A stretch of 64,000 nt of DNA from Rhizomys pruinosus (GCA_009823505.1 VZQC01000610.1:2084748-2148747); one strand, 5' to 3'. Numbered from the stretch's first letter, positions 43,440 to 54,544 are shown. Numbers and translations are program-made. The notes: generated by a model not told the origin, from the letters alone.

Positions 43440-43870
43440 CTTTAAGACAGGGTCTTTCACTGGTGTGGGGCTCGCTGATTTGGCTAGGCTGTCTGGCCTT
43501 CCCAGTTATCCTCCTGTCTCCACCTACCCAGATTAGAAGTATAATTGTGACTGACTGAAACAGTGAACTTCTGCTCAAAACAGTTAACTTCCTCATGGAG
43601 AATATTGAGAAAGACTGAGAAAGAGATGAAAAGCATGTTTGGCAGAATGCATGAGCTCTGGAGGGGTGGGGGAATGGGCGGGAACACGGGTCTAGATTTG
43701 TTAAAAAAATAAAAATAAATGTATGTGAAAAAAAGAAAAAAAAAAAAAAGAAGGATAATTGTGCACCACCATGCCTAGCATTTTCCTCTGCTTTCTGGGG
43801 ATTGATCTCTGAGCTCTGGTCCTCAGGCTTGCAAGACAAGCACATTACTGACCGAGCTGTCTCCCCAGTC
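43440..43870 (-). mobile_element. B1/ID-type SINE, antisense, split by an L1 tail
   Basis: The host has GACAGGGTCTTTCACTGG before and CACCACCATGCCTAGC after the insert, and ends with an ID-like CATTACTGACCGAGCTGTC. The insert at 43550-43748 is a sense, 5'-truncated L1 3' end with an A-rich tail. AGAAGTATAATTGTG and AGAAGGATAATTGTG (one mismatch) form the TSD. Confidence 0.85.
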
Positions 43871-44640
43871 TTTGCCCCTGGAGGTTTTGAAGAGCCATCT
43901 GATGGAAACAGCAGAAACCAGGAAGACAAGGGAACATTGCTTCTAGAATCCAGGCTCTTCAATCAGTCTGCCCCCTAAATGGAACACTGGCCCAATGACT
44001 GTCTGTGACTCTGGTAAAGTTTCAGAACCTCTCTGAGCTTCTGTGTCCTCTGTGTAGACAGGTACAACAACACTTGCAGAAACTAAGTTAACAAGTGTAA
44101 AGAGCTTAGCATAGGTTTGCTCCAACATAAGTGGCTACTGAATATTCATTATAAACAGGCACAACCACAGTAAGCAATAAATTTCTAACGGCTATGAGCT
44201 TTTCTCTGCACAGATATTTCTAGGAAAATTATAATTTCTTATGCACCCATGTTCAATAAAAATTGGCACTGCAAATTCCCGTGATGATGCTGGGCTCAGG
44301 GCCATCAGTAAGCCTAGTATCAACCAGCCCCTGAGGGGTTCACGTGCGGGCATTGGAGTAGTCAGAAAGATTCAGGGTTCAACAACACATGCACGACACA
44401 GTGCCTCCTTATCAGAATTAAATGAAAATAAGTCCAAGAAAATGGCACAACGACGTCAGCTGCCATTACAAGCTGGTAGGGTTTCGGCATGCACTTTAAG
44501 CCAGCATGGTTGTGATTCATGATACCTGCTGGCAAAGTGTACATGAGAACAGAAATTGAGTCTGATTCTCTTGCAGAGCTGTCAGTATCACATTAGTAAT
44601 ATGTGGGGTCACACTGTCTCTTGTCTTTGAAGGAATGCTT
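43871..44640. other. Unique intronic sequence
   Basis: No repeat or gene recognised over about 770 bp. Confidence 0.4.
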
Positions 44641-44649
44641 AGGATAAAA

Positions 44650-45130
44650 AAAAAAACCTTTTATTTATTTTTTTTAAGACTGTTCTTAGCCACTATGTGG
44701 GTGCTGGGAATCGAACCCGGGTCCTCTTCAAGAGCAGTCGGTGCTCTTAACCACTGAGCCATCTCTCCAGCCCCTAAAAAAAAACTTTTAAAAAGATTGT
44801 GGAGGGGGGGCAGGGGTGCTTTGTGTGTGTGAGCACAGTATCTGTGGAAGCCAGAAGAAGGCATTGGGTTCCCAAGAAACTGATGTTACAGGTGGTTATG
44901 GGCCTCCCAGTGTGGATGCTGGGAACCCAACTCAGGTCTTCTGCAGGAGCAGCAGGCACTCTTAATCACTAAGCCATTTCTCCAACCCTTAGTTTTCTGA
45001 TTACTTTTATTTATTTGCATGTGTGTGGGTATGTGTGTAGGCCATGTTGCCCTTGGACCTAAGGGATCAAACTTGGGTCATTAGGCTTGGTGGCCAAGCA
45101 CCTTTGCCCACTGAATTATCTCATCAGCCC
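44650..45130 (-). mobile_element. Three B2/B3-type SINEs in a row, antisense
   Basis: A 3'-side truncated copy at 44658-44775 ends CCATCTCTCCAGCCCC. A second at 44790-44990 ends CCATTTCTCCAACCC. A degraded third is at 45000-45130. Confidence 0.75.
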
Positions 45131-46240
45131 TAGAGGTTTGTGTTATATTTGCATCAGTTGAATAAAAATATTTCAGTTGTTTTAAAAATTGCATTCACTG
45201 TTGGTAACACTGGCTTAGTTGGAGATACTGAGGGGCTAACCTGTAGTCTGTAAGGTATCTTGTTGAAGAATTGAGCTGAAGCAAGCACAGTAAATTAGGC
45301 AGCACCTTCATGGAAGCAGGCTGACCTTGAGGTCTCTGTGTAGCCCAGGATGGCCTTGAACTTCTGCTCTTCCTGCCTCCACCTCCAGAGTGCAGGTGCG
45401 CAGCACTGTGCCCGGCGTGGTGTAGCCTTTTCAGGATTTGCCTGTATTGTAGAATCCGTTCTTCCTCTTTATGTCTGAATAATACTGTGCCTTATGAATA
45501 AACACATTTGGTTATTCATCAGATGACAAGCATGCCCTTGCCTTTAAAATTGTGTTTTCGAGAAGGCTCCCCATTCAAGGCAGGACTTTAATTCTATGCA
45601 GCACTTTTTCAGAAACTTACTAAAGCTTCCCACTCATTCTGTTTGTTTTTATGGTAAACTCCATCTGCATCTTTTAAGCATGCCTTTCCCTGCAGGACTG
45701 TGCTGTTAAATTCTGTCAAGTCTTGTCAGTAGGCGACACTCTACTCTCTCCTTTGAAGCCTTCAGGTGTCCCCTGGGCTCCCGCCTACTGTTACCTGTTC
45801 GGTGCTGCTGGTCCCTGGAAGCTGTGCAGCCTCTGCCCCCTTCTGCTTTCTGTTTTTGTCTTTCTGTGTAACAGCAGGGCTCCGGCAGTGCGTCTCACTT
45901 CCTATTTTCTTCCTTTCTGAACTGCTGGATGGGCTTTTTTCCAGGTACTTAGTTCCAGGTACTTTGTTCTAGGTGGCATGTTCCAGGTACTTAGACTTAT
46001 GATAAGCTTTCAGACAGGGTCCTTCCAGGTGGGACAGGAATCCTCCATGTGGCTGAAGATGACCTTGAACTCCTAATCCTCTTGCCTCCTTCCAAGTGCA
46101 GAAATTACAGGCCTTCCTCACCAGACCTGGTTTATGCAAGTTAGGGATCGAACCCAGGGCTTTGTGCATGTTAGACAGGTGCTCTACCACTTGCCACATG
46201 CCTGACCACCCTACCAGGTCAGGCTTAAACAAATATTGAT
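45131..46240. other. Mainly unique intronic sequence with B1/ID traces
   Basis: A B1 fragment lies at 45325-45420 and B1/ID-like traces at 46000-46205 (GATCGAACCCAGGGC, GGTGCTCTACCACTTG). 45930-45990 contains short GTTCCAGGTACTT / GTTCTAGGTGGC near-repeats. Confidence 0.45.
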
Positions 46241-46400
46241 TACTGAGGAGGGGCATGCATGTGCTACGGTGCATGTGTGTGTCGAAGTCAGAGGACGACT
46301 TTCATGAGTCAGTTCTCTCTCTTCTCCATGTGGGCTTAGGGAGTCAAAGTCAGTCTTGGTGGCAGACACCTTTACCTGCTGAGCCATCTCACTGGACCAA
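46241..46400 (-). mobile_element. Old B3-like SINE, antisense
   Basis: GAAGTCAGAGGACGACTTTC and CTGCTGAGCCATCTCACTGG. It ends about 40 bp before the fifth visible Glt1d1 exon. Confidence 0.6.
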
Positions 46401-46439
46401 GTCAGCCTTTTCAAGTGTTTCTTGTCCCTCTTTTTCCAG

Positions 46440-46483
46440 GTGGATCCGGCATTTACAAGGGAAGTCAAAGACCGGGTGAAAAG
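46440..46483 (+). CDS. Glt1d1: Glt1d1 internal exon 5 of 7
   Basis: This 44-nt exon (phase 0 in, phase 2 out) reads VDPAFTREVKDRVK plus two bases of an Arg codon. The acceptor TTTTTCCAG is strong and the donor is GTAAGG. The peptide is the charged helix after the second core strand and continues directly from IIGPE of the preceding exon. The intron upstream is 13.3 kb and carries an L1 fragment and two small satellites. The intron downstream is only 1656 bp, most of it a 43-bp minisatellite. Confidence 0.95.
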
Positions 46484-46792
46484 GTAAGGCTAAAGGACAG
46501 AGGGCATCTTACAGACTAGGCAGTGTGGTACATGAGTCTAGCTTGCCTGCCTCACCCCCTGCTCCAAGCAGATGCATACTGCTTCCTTTAATCCTTTCAT
46601 GACCCCACAAAGCCATGCTTTGGTCTCCCAGGTATAGGCAAGAAAACATACACACTTATAGCCCAAGATAATCCACTTCCCTAGTCACAGGGAAAGGTCA
46701 GTGCAAACCACTGTTTCTGGGACAGGATCCTGCTATATATCCTGGGCTAGCTCAAAATAATACATACCCCAGGCTAGGCTGGAACTCAGAAG

Positions 46793-47823
46793 CCTGAGTG
46801 GTGGGATTCTGGGTGGGTTCCTATCCTCGTCCACTCCTGAGTGGTGGGATTCTGGGTGGGTTCCTATCCTCATCCACTCCTGAGTGGTGGGATTCTGGGT
46901 GGGTTCCTATCCTCGTCCACTCCTGAGTGGTGGGATTCTGGGTGGGTTCCTATCCTCGTCCACTCCTGAGTGGTGGGATTCTGGGTGGGTTCCTATCCTC
47001 GTCCACTCCTGAGTGGTGGGATTCTGGGTGGGTTCCTATCCTCGTCCACTCCTGAGTGGTGGGATTCTGGGTGGGTTCCTATCCTCGTCCACTCCTGAGT
47101 GGTGGGATTCTGGGTGGGTTCCTATCCTCGTCCACTCCTGAGTGGTGGGATTCTGGGTGGGTTCCTATCCTCGTCCACTCCTGAGTGGTGGGATTCTGGG
47201 TGGGTTCCTATCCTCGTCCACTCCTGAGTGGTGGGATTCTGGGTGGGTTCCTATCCTCGTCCACTCCTGAGTGGTGGGATTCTGGGTGGGTTCCTATCCT
47301 CGTCCACTCCTGAGTGGTGGGATTCTGGGTGGGTTCCTATCCTCGTCCACTCCTGAGTGGTGGGATTCTGGGTGGGTTCCTATCCTCGTCCACTCCTGAG
47401 TGGTGGGATTCTGGGTGGGTTCCTATCCTCGTCCACTCCTGAGTGGTGGGATTCTGGGTGGGTTCCTATCCTCGTCCACTCCTGAGTGGTGGGATTCTGG
47501 GTGGGTTCCTATCCTCATCCACTCCTGAGTGGTGGGATTCTGGGTGGGTTCCTATCCTGGTCCACTCCTGAGTGGTGGGATTCTGGGTGGGTTCCTATCC
47601 TCATCCACTCCTGAGTGGTGGGATTCTGGGTGGGTTCCTATCCTGGTCCACTCCTGAGTGGTGGGATTCTGGGTGGGTTCCTATCCTCATCCACTCCTGA
47701 GTGGTGGGATTCTGGGTGGGTTCCTATCCTCATCTACTCCTGAGTGGTGGGATTCTGGGTGGGTACCTGTCCTTGTCCATTCCTGAGTGGTGGGATTCTG
47801 GGTGGTTCCTATCCTCATCCACT
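46793..47823. repeat. 43-bp minisatellite, 24 units
   Basis: Units start CCTGAGTGGTGGGATTCTGG every 43 bp from 46793 to 47782. The last is one base short. Most units end CCTCGTCCACT. Near the 3' side CATCC and GGTCC variants alternate. The first unit emerges from an antisense B1-like stretch at 46725-46792, and CCTGAGTGGTGGGATT matches the B1 CCTGAGTGCTGGGATT box. It fills 62% of the 1656-bp intron between the fifth and sixth visible exons. Confidence 0.98.
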
Positions 47824-48139
47824 CCTGGCTTCGTGAAAACCACCTCCAGATGATGGTTTTCACAGCTCACACCGGGCAAACACTGAAGAGCTTTAAAATA
47901 AGAAAGATTTGGAAGAACGAGGGGAGCTGTCTTGTGCTTGGCTGGTGAAGGTGTGGATTGCTAGTCTCTTGGGATAGTAATTTGTGAGTGTATTTGTTAC
48001 GAATTGAAGTTTTCTGCCAGGAACAGAGAAAGACTCAACTTCACTGATTAGACAAGTCGAGTATTAACTGTTCATTTGACATTTGAACTGGGCTATGGGA
48101 AGGGCTGAGTCAGCAGTTTCCCATTCCTGCCATTTTCAG

Positions 48140-48260
48140 AGCTCCTGGCGTACGGCTCATCCGAGAAATGGGCCAGGAAGATCTGCATGCAGTGGTGAAG
48201 AGCTGCTTTGCCTTGGTCAACAGCTCCATCTCTGAGGGCATGTCTGCAGCCATCCTGGAG
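48140..48260 (+). CDS. Glt1d1: Glt1d1 internal exon 6 of 7: contains the EX7E motif
   Basis: This 121-nt exon (phase 2 in, phase 0 out) reads [20 protein letters not shown] then [20 protein letters not shown]. The acceptor is ATTTTCAG and the donor [16 protein letters not shown] holds two Glu residues separated by seven residues, the EX7E signature of retaining GT4/GT-B glycosyltransferases that contacts the donor nucleotide-sugar. The second Glu is the last codon of the exon. The [18 protein letters not shown] stretch is the usual family pattern before EX7E. No disabling change is seen. Confidence 0.97.
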
Positions 48261-48339
48261 GTAATAGCAGCTGAGTGCTGACGGTTGGTTGGCACAGGCT
48301 GCCCTTGTCCTCCCCTCCTCCTCTGCCTCCTCCTCCTCC

Positions 48340-48930
48340 TTGTAAGGTTTACTTTTACCTTTTTCATTACATGTATACCTGTGTGTCTGTGTGGGAGTAT
48401 GTGCATGTGATTGCAGTTGCCTGTGGAGGCCTGTCCTAGTTTGTTTTCCATTGCTGTGACAAAACACTCTGATCAACACCAACTTGGGGAGGAAAGGGTT
48501 TATTCAGCTTACATCTCCTGGGTCACAGTTCTCAGGGAGCCCAAGGCAAGAACTCAGGGCAGGAACCTGGAGGCAGGAGCTGAAGCACAGGCCATGGAGA
48601 AGTGCTGTTCACTAGCTTGCTCCCCTGGCTCATGCCCAGCCTGCCTTTTACAGTATACAACAACCTGCCCAGGGTGGCACTACTCATTGTGGGCAGGCCC
48701 CCCCCACACTGCTCGACCATCAAGACAGTACTCCACAGATGTGGCCACAGGCCAATCCAATGGAGCCAATTCCCCAATTGAGGCTCCCTCAACCCAGGTG
48801 TGTCAAGTTGACACTAAAGCTATCCAGCACAAGGCCAGAAGAGGGTGGCAAATCCTCTGAAGCTGGATTTAAAAGTGGTTGTGAGCTGTCCAATGTGGGT
48901 GCTGGGAAATTTACTCTGGTCCTTTGCAAG
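48340..48930 (-). mobile_element. B2/B3-type SINE, antisense, split by a solo LTR
   Basis: The SINE runs from a T-rich start at 48340 to GCCTGTGGAGGCC at 48431, then resumes at 48832 as AGGCCAGAAGAGGGTGGC. Removing the LTR and one AGGCC restores a continuous SINE order. Confidence 0.88.
48432..48831 (-). mobile_element. Solo LTR with perfect 5-bp TSD
   Basis: It starts TGTCCTAG and ends CCAGCACA on the + strand. AGGCC is duplicated at 48427-48431 and 48832-48836. AATAAA and TATA-like boxes face the minus strand, opposite to Glt1d1. A 5-bp duplication is typical of ERVL/MaLR elements. It begins 171 bp after the EX7E exon. Confidence 0.93.
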
Positions 48931-48949
48931 AGCATGTACCTCCTTCTTT

Positions 48950-49260
48950 TAAAAAAAGCAAAGATTTTATTTTTTAATTATGTGTATTTGTGCGCCTACA
49001 TGAATTCATGTGTACCATGTGCGTGCAGGTGTCTACAGACACCAGAGGGTACTGGATCCCCTGTAACTGAAGGTACAGGTAGCTATAGCTGTTTGATGTG
49101 GGTGCTGGTTTTTTTTTTTAATTTTATATGTATGAATATTTTGCCTGTACATATGTATGTACATCACATATGTGCCTGGTGCCTGAGGAAGCCAGAGGAT
49201 GGTCACTGAGATTCCCTGGAACTGGAGTGACAGGCAGTTGTGGACTACCATATGAGTGCT
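48950..49260 (-). mobile_element. Two B3-like SINE copies, antisense
   Basis: The first copy ends in GATGTGGGTGCTGG near 49110 and is cut by the T-run of the second, which has CCCTGGAACTGGAGTGACAG and ends at about 49258. Confidence 0.7.
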
Positions 49261-49269
49261 TTCTTTTCT

Positions 49270-49430
49270 TTTTAAAAAATTGTTTTTCATTTATCCTTTG
49301 CAAATTTCATACAAGTATACCACATATTTTAATCTTATCCACCTCTCCCATACTATCACTCTCCAGTTCCCTGCCAGGATTTATCAACCTGTTTCCTTCC
49401 TGACTTCATGTACTCTTTTTAAAAGTTATT
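49270..49430 (-). mobile_element. L1 3'-end fragment, antisense
   Basis: TTTCATTTATCCTTTGCAAA, TTTCATACAAGTATACC and CTTATCCACCTCTCCC follow the same layout as the L1 tails at 27320 and 51215. Confidence 0.65.
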
Positions 49431-49433
49431 ACT

Positions 49434-49640
49434 GGGGCTGGAGTCATGGCTCAGCAGTTAAGAGCACTGTCACCCTTGCAGAGCACCACATGGTGGTTAA
49501 CAACTGTCTGTAACTCCAGTTCCAGGGGATTCTGACACTTTCTTCTGGCCTCCTCAGGCATTGTACAACACAGGCATACCTACCTATAAGCAAGCAATAC
49601 ACCCATACACATAAGATAAAAATAATGAGTAAAATATTTA
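49434..49640 (+). mobile_element. B2/B3-type SINE, sense, without duplication
   Basis: GGGGCTGGAGTCATGGCTCA head, AACTCCAGTTCCAGGGG and ATAAGATAAAAATAATGAG tail. The core segment with the DNA-typical CAGCACCCACAT box is partly deleted. Confidence 0.85.
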
Positions 49641-50330
49641 AAATTATTATTTTATGTTGATAGCTCCGAGTCCATTTAGTGCTTCCTGTAAATGCATGGA
49701 TATGGGTCATCCACTGGCCACGAGCAACCTGCCCGTGGCCACATCCCCAAAGAAAAGTGACTTTCCGTCCCTCAGCTAGGAGTGGGGCTTTGGGAGCTCC
49801 TCAATAATGTTTCCTCAATAAAGCATGCCCTGCACTTCTCAAAGCTAGAAAAGCCTAACACCTTTGCCTGTGGAGTTTAAAGGTGCTTTCTTCTTTTTTT
49901 TTTTTAAGTAGTATTTTTATGTATCACTAGTGTGGGGGGGGTGGTATGTGTGTGATGTGTGTCTCTGACAGGGAACATACTCTGAGGGTAGGTTTGGCGC
50001 TCCTATTGAGACCATCCTTCTGCATGATTATCTCCATGACCTCTAACAGGGGCCTCAGCATGCATGGAGTTTCTGAGAGTTCCCTGTGGTTAAGCTGCAC
50101 AGGCAGAGGTACTGACCAGCTTCAAGAGGAGGGCATTGGGCAGACGATGCCCCAGGCCTTCCACGCAGGTCCCTTGTGTTCTTCCTACATGAGTTCCTCA
50201 TTTCACTGTCGATTTCTGTGGATAGCATTTGAATGTTCCTGGTTTACTGCCCAGAGGTACTATTTACAAACCTAGTGTTCTAGGAGTTCAGGGAAGGAGG
50301 AAAAGCATCCTCTTCTTCTTAAGGGTTGTG
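49641..50330. other. Unique intronic sequence
   Basis: A G-run and GT-rich stretch at 49930-49960. No repeat family or gene recognised otherwise. Confidence 0.4.
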
Positions 50331-50935
50331 TTAATGCTGTGTCCTATATTCAGGAGGCAGAGGCTAGAGGGTTGTAGGAAGCTTGAGTCCAGCATGGTCT
50401 ACATAGGGAGTTCCAGGGCAGGAATAACCACATAGCAAGACCCTATGGGAGAAAGGATTTGTCTTGCTACATGGTTTTAGAGGGCTCAGCCCATCATGGC
50501 AGAGGTGTACTGGGTGGAGAGGCTGCATCTATGTTGGGCATGGGAGAACATGGCCCTCACATCCCAGGACTAGGAGGAGTGAATAGGATAGAAGCAGGGT
50601 GAGGCTATAACTCTCAAAGTCCTGCTTCTGGTGACCCACGTCAGTCAGGCAGGACCACTCCGGTACCACCAGCCGGAAACAAAATGGTAAAACATTTGAG
50701 GCAGTTGGGGCACGTTTTACTTTCAAACCACTATATATATTCTTTTAATTTGGCATCATTAAAAAAACAAAGCTGAGTTTGGTGATGTATACCTTTAGTT
50801 CTAGCGTGGCGAAGGCAGAGGCAGATGGAACTCTGAGATGAGGTAGAAGCCAGTAGTGTGGTCTACATTTTGAGTAGTACTAGGCCAGCTGGGGCTACAG
50901 AAGAACCCTGTCTCAAAACAAACAAAACAAAACAT
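50330..50935 (+). mobile_element. Two diverged B1-like SINEs, sense
   Basis: The first is at about 50330-50450 (CAGGAGGCAGAGGCTAGAGG). The second at 50772-50930 has GCTGAGTTTGGTGATGTATA and ends in a CAAAACAAACAAAAC tail. 50451-50770 is unique. Confidence 0.6.
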
Positions 50936-51209
50936 ACACTCCAAAGCAAAACACCCCTAAAATGAGGAAACATAGTGAGACAGTCACCCCTTGAATTGGC
51001 GTTTGGATGCTCCTAAGCACATGGCTTGGCTTTGTGTTAGTAGAGAAACCAGCACCTCTACCTGAGCTTGGTGACTAGTGTTGGCCTCCGCTGGGCGTTC
51101 AGCCCAGCCATTGGAGTGGTACCATCTCCTCTCTCTACTAGCTTTGAAAACCAGTGTAGAGCAGTTGCTGAATTGTTGCTTTGTATGTAAATACACACTT
51201 GTTTTTTCA

Positions 51210-51480
51210 ACTTTTTTTTTTTTTAAATTAATTTTTATTGATGCTTTGTGCATTTCATACATTTTTTCCAATTCAGTTCAGGCTTATTTCCCTTTCCCTC
51301 CCCCCCACCCCCACCCCATCCCAGATCATGCATTCTGCCATAACTGTCCTGCATCTTTCTCTCAGTTTTTTTTTTTCATTTTTAGCTATAAGTGATAATC
51401 CATGAGTACAAGCATCCTTCATGCAAAACCTATCTGCAGGCTGTTGTGCCCAAACACCTACAGCCCCACCATCCAGAGTT
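51210..51480 (-). mobile_element. L1 3'-end, antisense, with poly-A
   Basis: A T-run, then TTTATTGATGCTTTGTGCAT, TCAGGCTTATTTCCC, a CCCTCCCCCCCACCCC box and GATCATGCATTCTGCC. The same GGCAGAATGCATGA box is in the sense L1 tail at 43650. Confidence 0.75.
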
Positions 51481-51985
51481 TGGACGCCTGAAATCTGGGG
51501 AGTAATTTTATAACCAGCACACCCAGCATTTCACTGGAGGAATTGCTATTAGACTGCATTTGCTGTTAGACTGCTAACTTCAGAGGAAAGGCAGCTGTTA
51601 GCAGTTCTGACGGCCTCTAAATGTTGATGTTGTATTCTTTTTGAGAAGTTAAAACAACTATTGGGCAAAGGGCTCTGAATGAAGCTGATTTCAGAGGAGC
51701 GGGAGCTTCTATCTCATAGAATGACTTCAGATGGCAGGCGTGGATAATGATGGGTGCATGCCTGTGGCTGGGGGGGATGCGATCTTTTGACATTTCTCAG
51801 TCTGTTTTCCCATGCAGGCATGTGAAAATCCCCATTGACTAAAGCAGGCTTCTTATTGATAAAACCCTCAAAACAAACATCAGCAAGAAGTATCACAAGA
51901 GGATGATTATTCCTAAAAGCTAGCCAGTCACTTTACACTCAGACATATTATGGATTTGTATCCTGTACCAGGTTTCCTTAAAAGT
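51481..51985. other. Unique intronic sequence
   Basis: No repeat or gene recognised; CTGCTAACTTCAGAGG and CTGTTAGCAGTTCTGACG lie nearby without a clear pattern. Confidence 0.4.
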
Positions 51986-51989
51986 AGAT

Positions 51990-52335
51990 AAAGAAGGAGC
52001 TGGAGAGATGGCTCAGTCAATAAAGTGCTTGTACTAAGCATCGATGACCTGAGTTTAATTCCCAGAACCCATGTAAAAAAGTCAAGCAGGGTTGCCATGT
52101 AACCTCAGCACTGGGCAACATGAGACAGTGGATCCCTGGGGCTCACTGGCCAACCAGCCTAGTGGAATCTGTCAGCTCCAGGCCAGTGAGAAACCTGGTC
52201 TGAGAAAACAAGATGGAAGGTTCCTGGGGAAGAGTACCTGAGGTCTCCCTCTGATTTCCACATGCATGTTCACACTCACACCCATGCACGCATATGTGCA
52301 CCTACACCCATCCTTCCACACACACAAAGGATGTA
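51990..52335 (+). mobile_element. Composite tRNA/7SL-type SINE (B4/RSINE-like), sense
   Basis: GGAGCTGGAGAGATGGCTCA head, ATCCCTGGGGCTCACTGGCC middle, GCTCCAGGCCAGTGAGAAAC and a CACACACACAAAGG tail. Confidence 0.8.
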
Positions 52336-54105
52336 AAGGATTGTCTTCTCATAACAGCTTTCTTTTCCAGAGTGGGGACATGGGCACAGGCTCATGCAGA
52401 CTCAGACCCAGACTGTCACGGTCGGTTTTTGCCACCTGGGCGAAAGGAGGGCTGTGCTGTAAGCTAAGAACAAGACAGAGCCATCCTTGACCTTTCTGCC
52501 TGCAGCATCAGCTGCAGTGATGAGAACCCTGGAGGACTTTGAAGGGCTTGTCAAAAGCCCATTGTGACTATGCTACACCTTGATTTCAGGCTGTGTATGT
52601 ATGAGGTTTCATGTGGGTATGTGGGGCAGGGCTGTAGTTTTCTTTTTTGAAAAGCAAATGCTCTTTTCAGATGTCAGTACTAGAAAGATGCTGCAGGCAT
52701 TTATTTGGGGGCGGGGAAGCTGCAGGAGGTCGGGAATTTTGCAAGGCACTGCGCAGTTGTTTGCATCAAATAATTGTACTACATACCACTGGCCACTCCT
52801 ATTGAGAGACACTATGGGCCCAGTGCTGTGGGGTGTGGGTTCTGTGTGCATGTGAATGACACATTGAAACCAAGATGTTCCCTCGCAGTTCCTCATCACT
52901 CCATGTGGGTGGTCACTCATGCCATGAAAACTGAGGCAAACCTCCCCTTCCCCCGCCAGAGAATCTGGACAGAACAGTGTTCAGCCTGTCAGAGCCACCT
53001 GGAAGCACACAGATGATGTGCTGTCCTCGGAGGCTGGGCTTCTTTTGTTTTGGGGTGTGGCCCCAACAGCTGAATTTCAGATGACTTCTCAGCCATGAAC
53101 ATTAAAGACTGTGCCTGTAAGCCATACCCAGCTCTGCTGAGGGGGTGGGCTGGCTACAGGGGTGCTTAGAGGGCCCTGCAGGAAGGTTCCAGCCACCTGA
53201 CTGGAAGAGAAAGAGGTCCTCTAGAAAGAAGGTCAGGGGGTTTTGAGGGAGGGAAGCTGAGAATCTTGTATTCTGACATTTCATGTGTCAGCTCCCCTGC
53301 CACCCCCGCCCTTGCTCTGAATATGCTCCGAACGCCAGCACGCCCATTTCCAAACACTGTCTAGCACACGGCTTTGCCAGCAGCAGTCTCCTTGGGACCA
53401 GTCTCTCACCACGCTCAGAGTCTGGGACCTGCTCTGTGCTTAGAACTTTCCATTCTTAAAGACACAGTTTTTGTTTCATGAGGCAGTATCAAGTGCAGTT
53501 TTCTGTCAATGTAAATCTGATTCTACTTCAGTGTCTCTCTCCTCATTGCCAATTCAGGGAAAATCTTGCTCACTACCAGCAATTTCCCCAGGGCAGGACT
53601 ACATCTGTACAGACCCCTGGTCCTGCCCCATGTCTAGTACAGTGCTGTGGATAATCAGCGAACTTTAGCTGGGTGGCTGGAGTCACTTGTTTCTTCATTC
53701 AAGTGTCTGAGATGATCTGGCCTGCAGCTTGCCTTCAGTGAAATGGCAGCAAGCAGAACACAGCAGAGTCCTTGTCCTAAGTTATTTCCTTGTGAGAGGC
53801 AGGAATAAAGGCAGAGACATGGGCAGGCAATGAGCAAAGCAGATGAACCTGGACTCGAGGAGGCTGTAAGGGCTGGCTGTTCTCCATCGGAGCTCCCAGA
53901 CCACCCATCTCTCCATGGACTCCAAGTTTCTTTTTGGGAAAAAAGATAAGAGAAAACAGGTGCTGTTGTGCATGGTCTTCTGGGAAATCCCTGCTTCTAG
54001 GCCCTGGGGCTAAGAGTAGGAGGAGGCACACATGCATGCACATGCCCACATGTGTTGTATGACACAACAAACATCTAACTCCAGATAGGGAATGGATGAC
54101 AGACC
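52336..54105. other. Unique intronic sequence, largely repeat-free
   Basis: About 1.8 kb without recognised SINE, L1 or tandem repeat, the longest such stretch in the window. Short open frames lack motifs and codon support. Candidate location for intronic regulatory DNA, not demonstrated. Confidence 0.5.
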
Positions 54106-54109
54106 AAAT

Positions 54110-54300
54110 AATGATACCACCAATCCAACATGGTGGACTGATGAGTTTTATTGGGGTTACTTATAGGAGTGTGGGGAAGGGGTTACTTAAAGGAGCAGAA
54201 ATGATTCACAGACACCTGCATCACCCCAGGAGGGGTGACAGCTCACAAACTTGCAGACCGGTTGGAGAAGTTCTCTTTCTAGGAACTCAGGTGGTCTGAA
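54110..54300. repeat. Unassigned dispersed repeat (shared with 37640)
   Basis: GATGAGTTTTATTGGGGTTA, CACCTGCATCACCCCAGGAG and GGGTGACAGCTCACAAACTT match the order at 37640-37760. I cannot name the family. Confidence 0.55.
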
Positions 54301-54544
54301 AAGGTCCATGAGCTGTTCTTACCATTTGTATTTACTTGTGGAGGGCAGGGCTTAGTGAATCTGATCAGCTTCAGGGACTTCCTGAAGTCTTTGAGTGATT
54401 TACTTCTGGAGTTTACAGAGCTTCCCTGGAGGGTGGAAACCACTGGGTCCCCAGAGCATCCTGTGCCTTAACGAGCTTCCCTCTAAGATAGAATGTTTTA
54501 CCATAACCCAAGGAAATTGCTTCATAGTACTGAGCACACTTTCA

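Noticed and set aside
46793..47823. Regular direct repeats as a CRISPR-like array
   Set aside because: Units are contiguous with no unique spacers, in a mammalian intron. It is a minisatellite.
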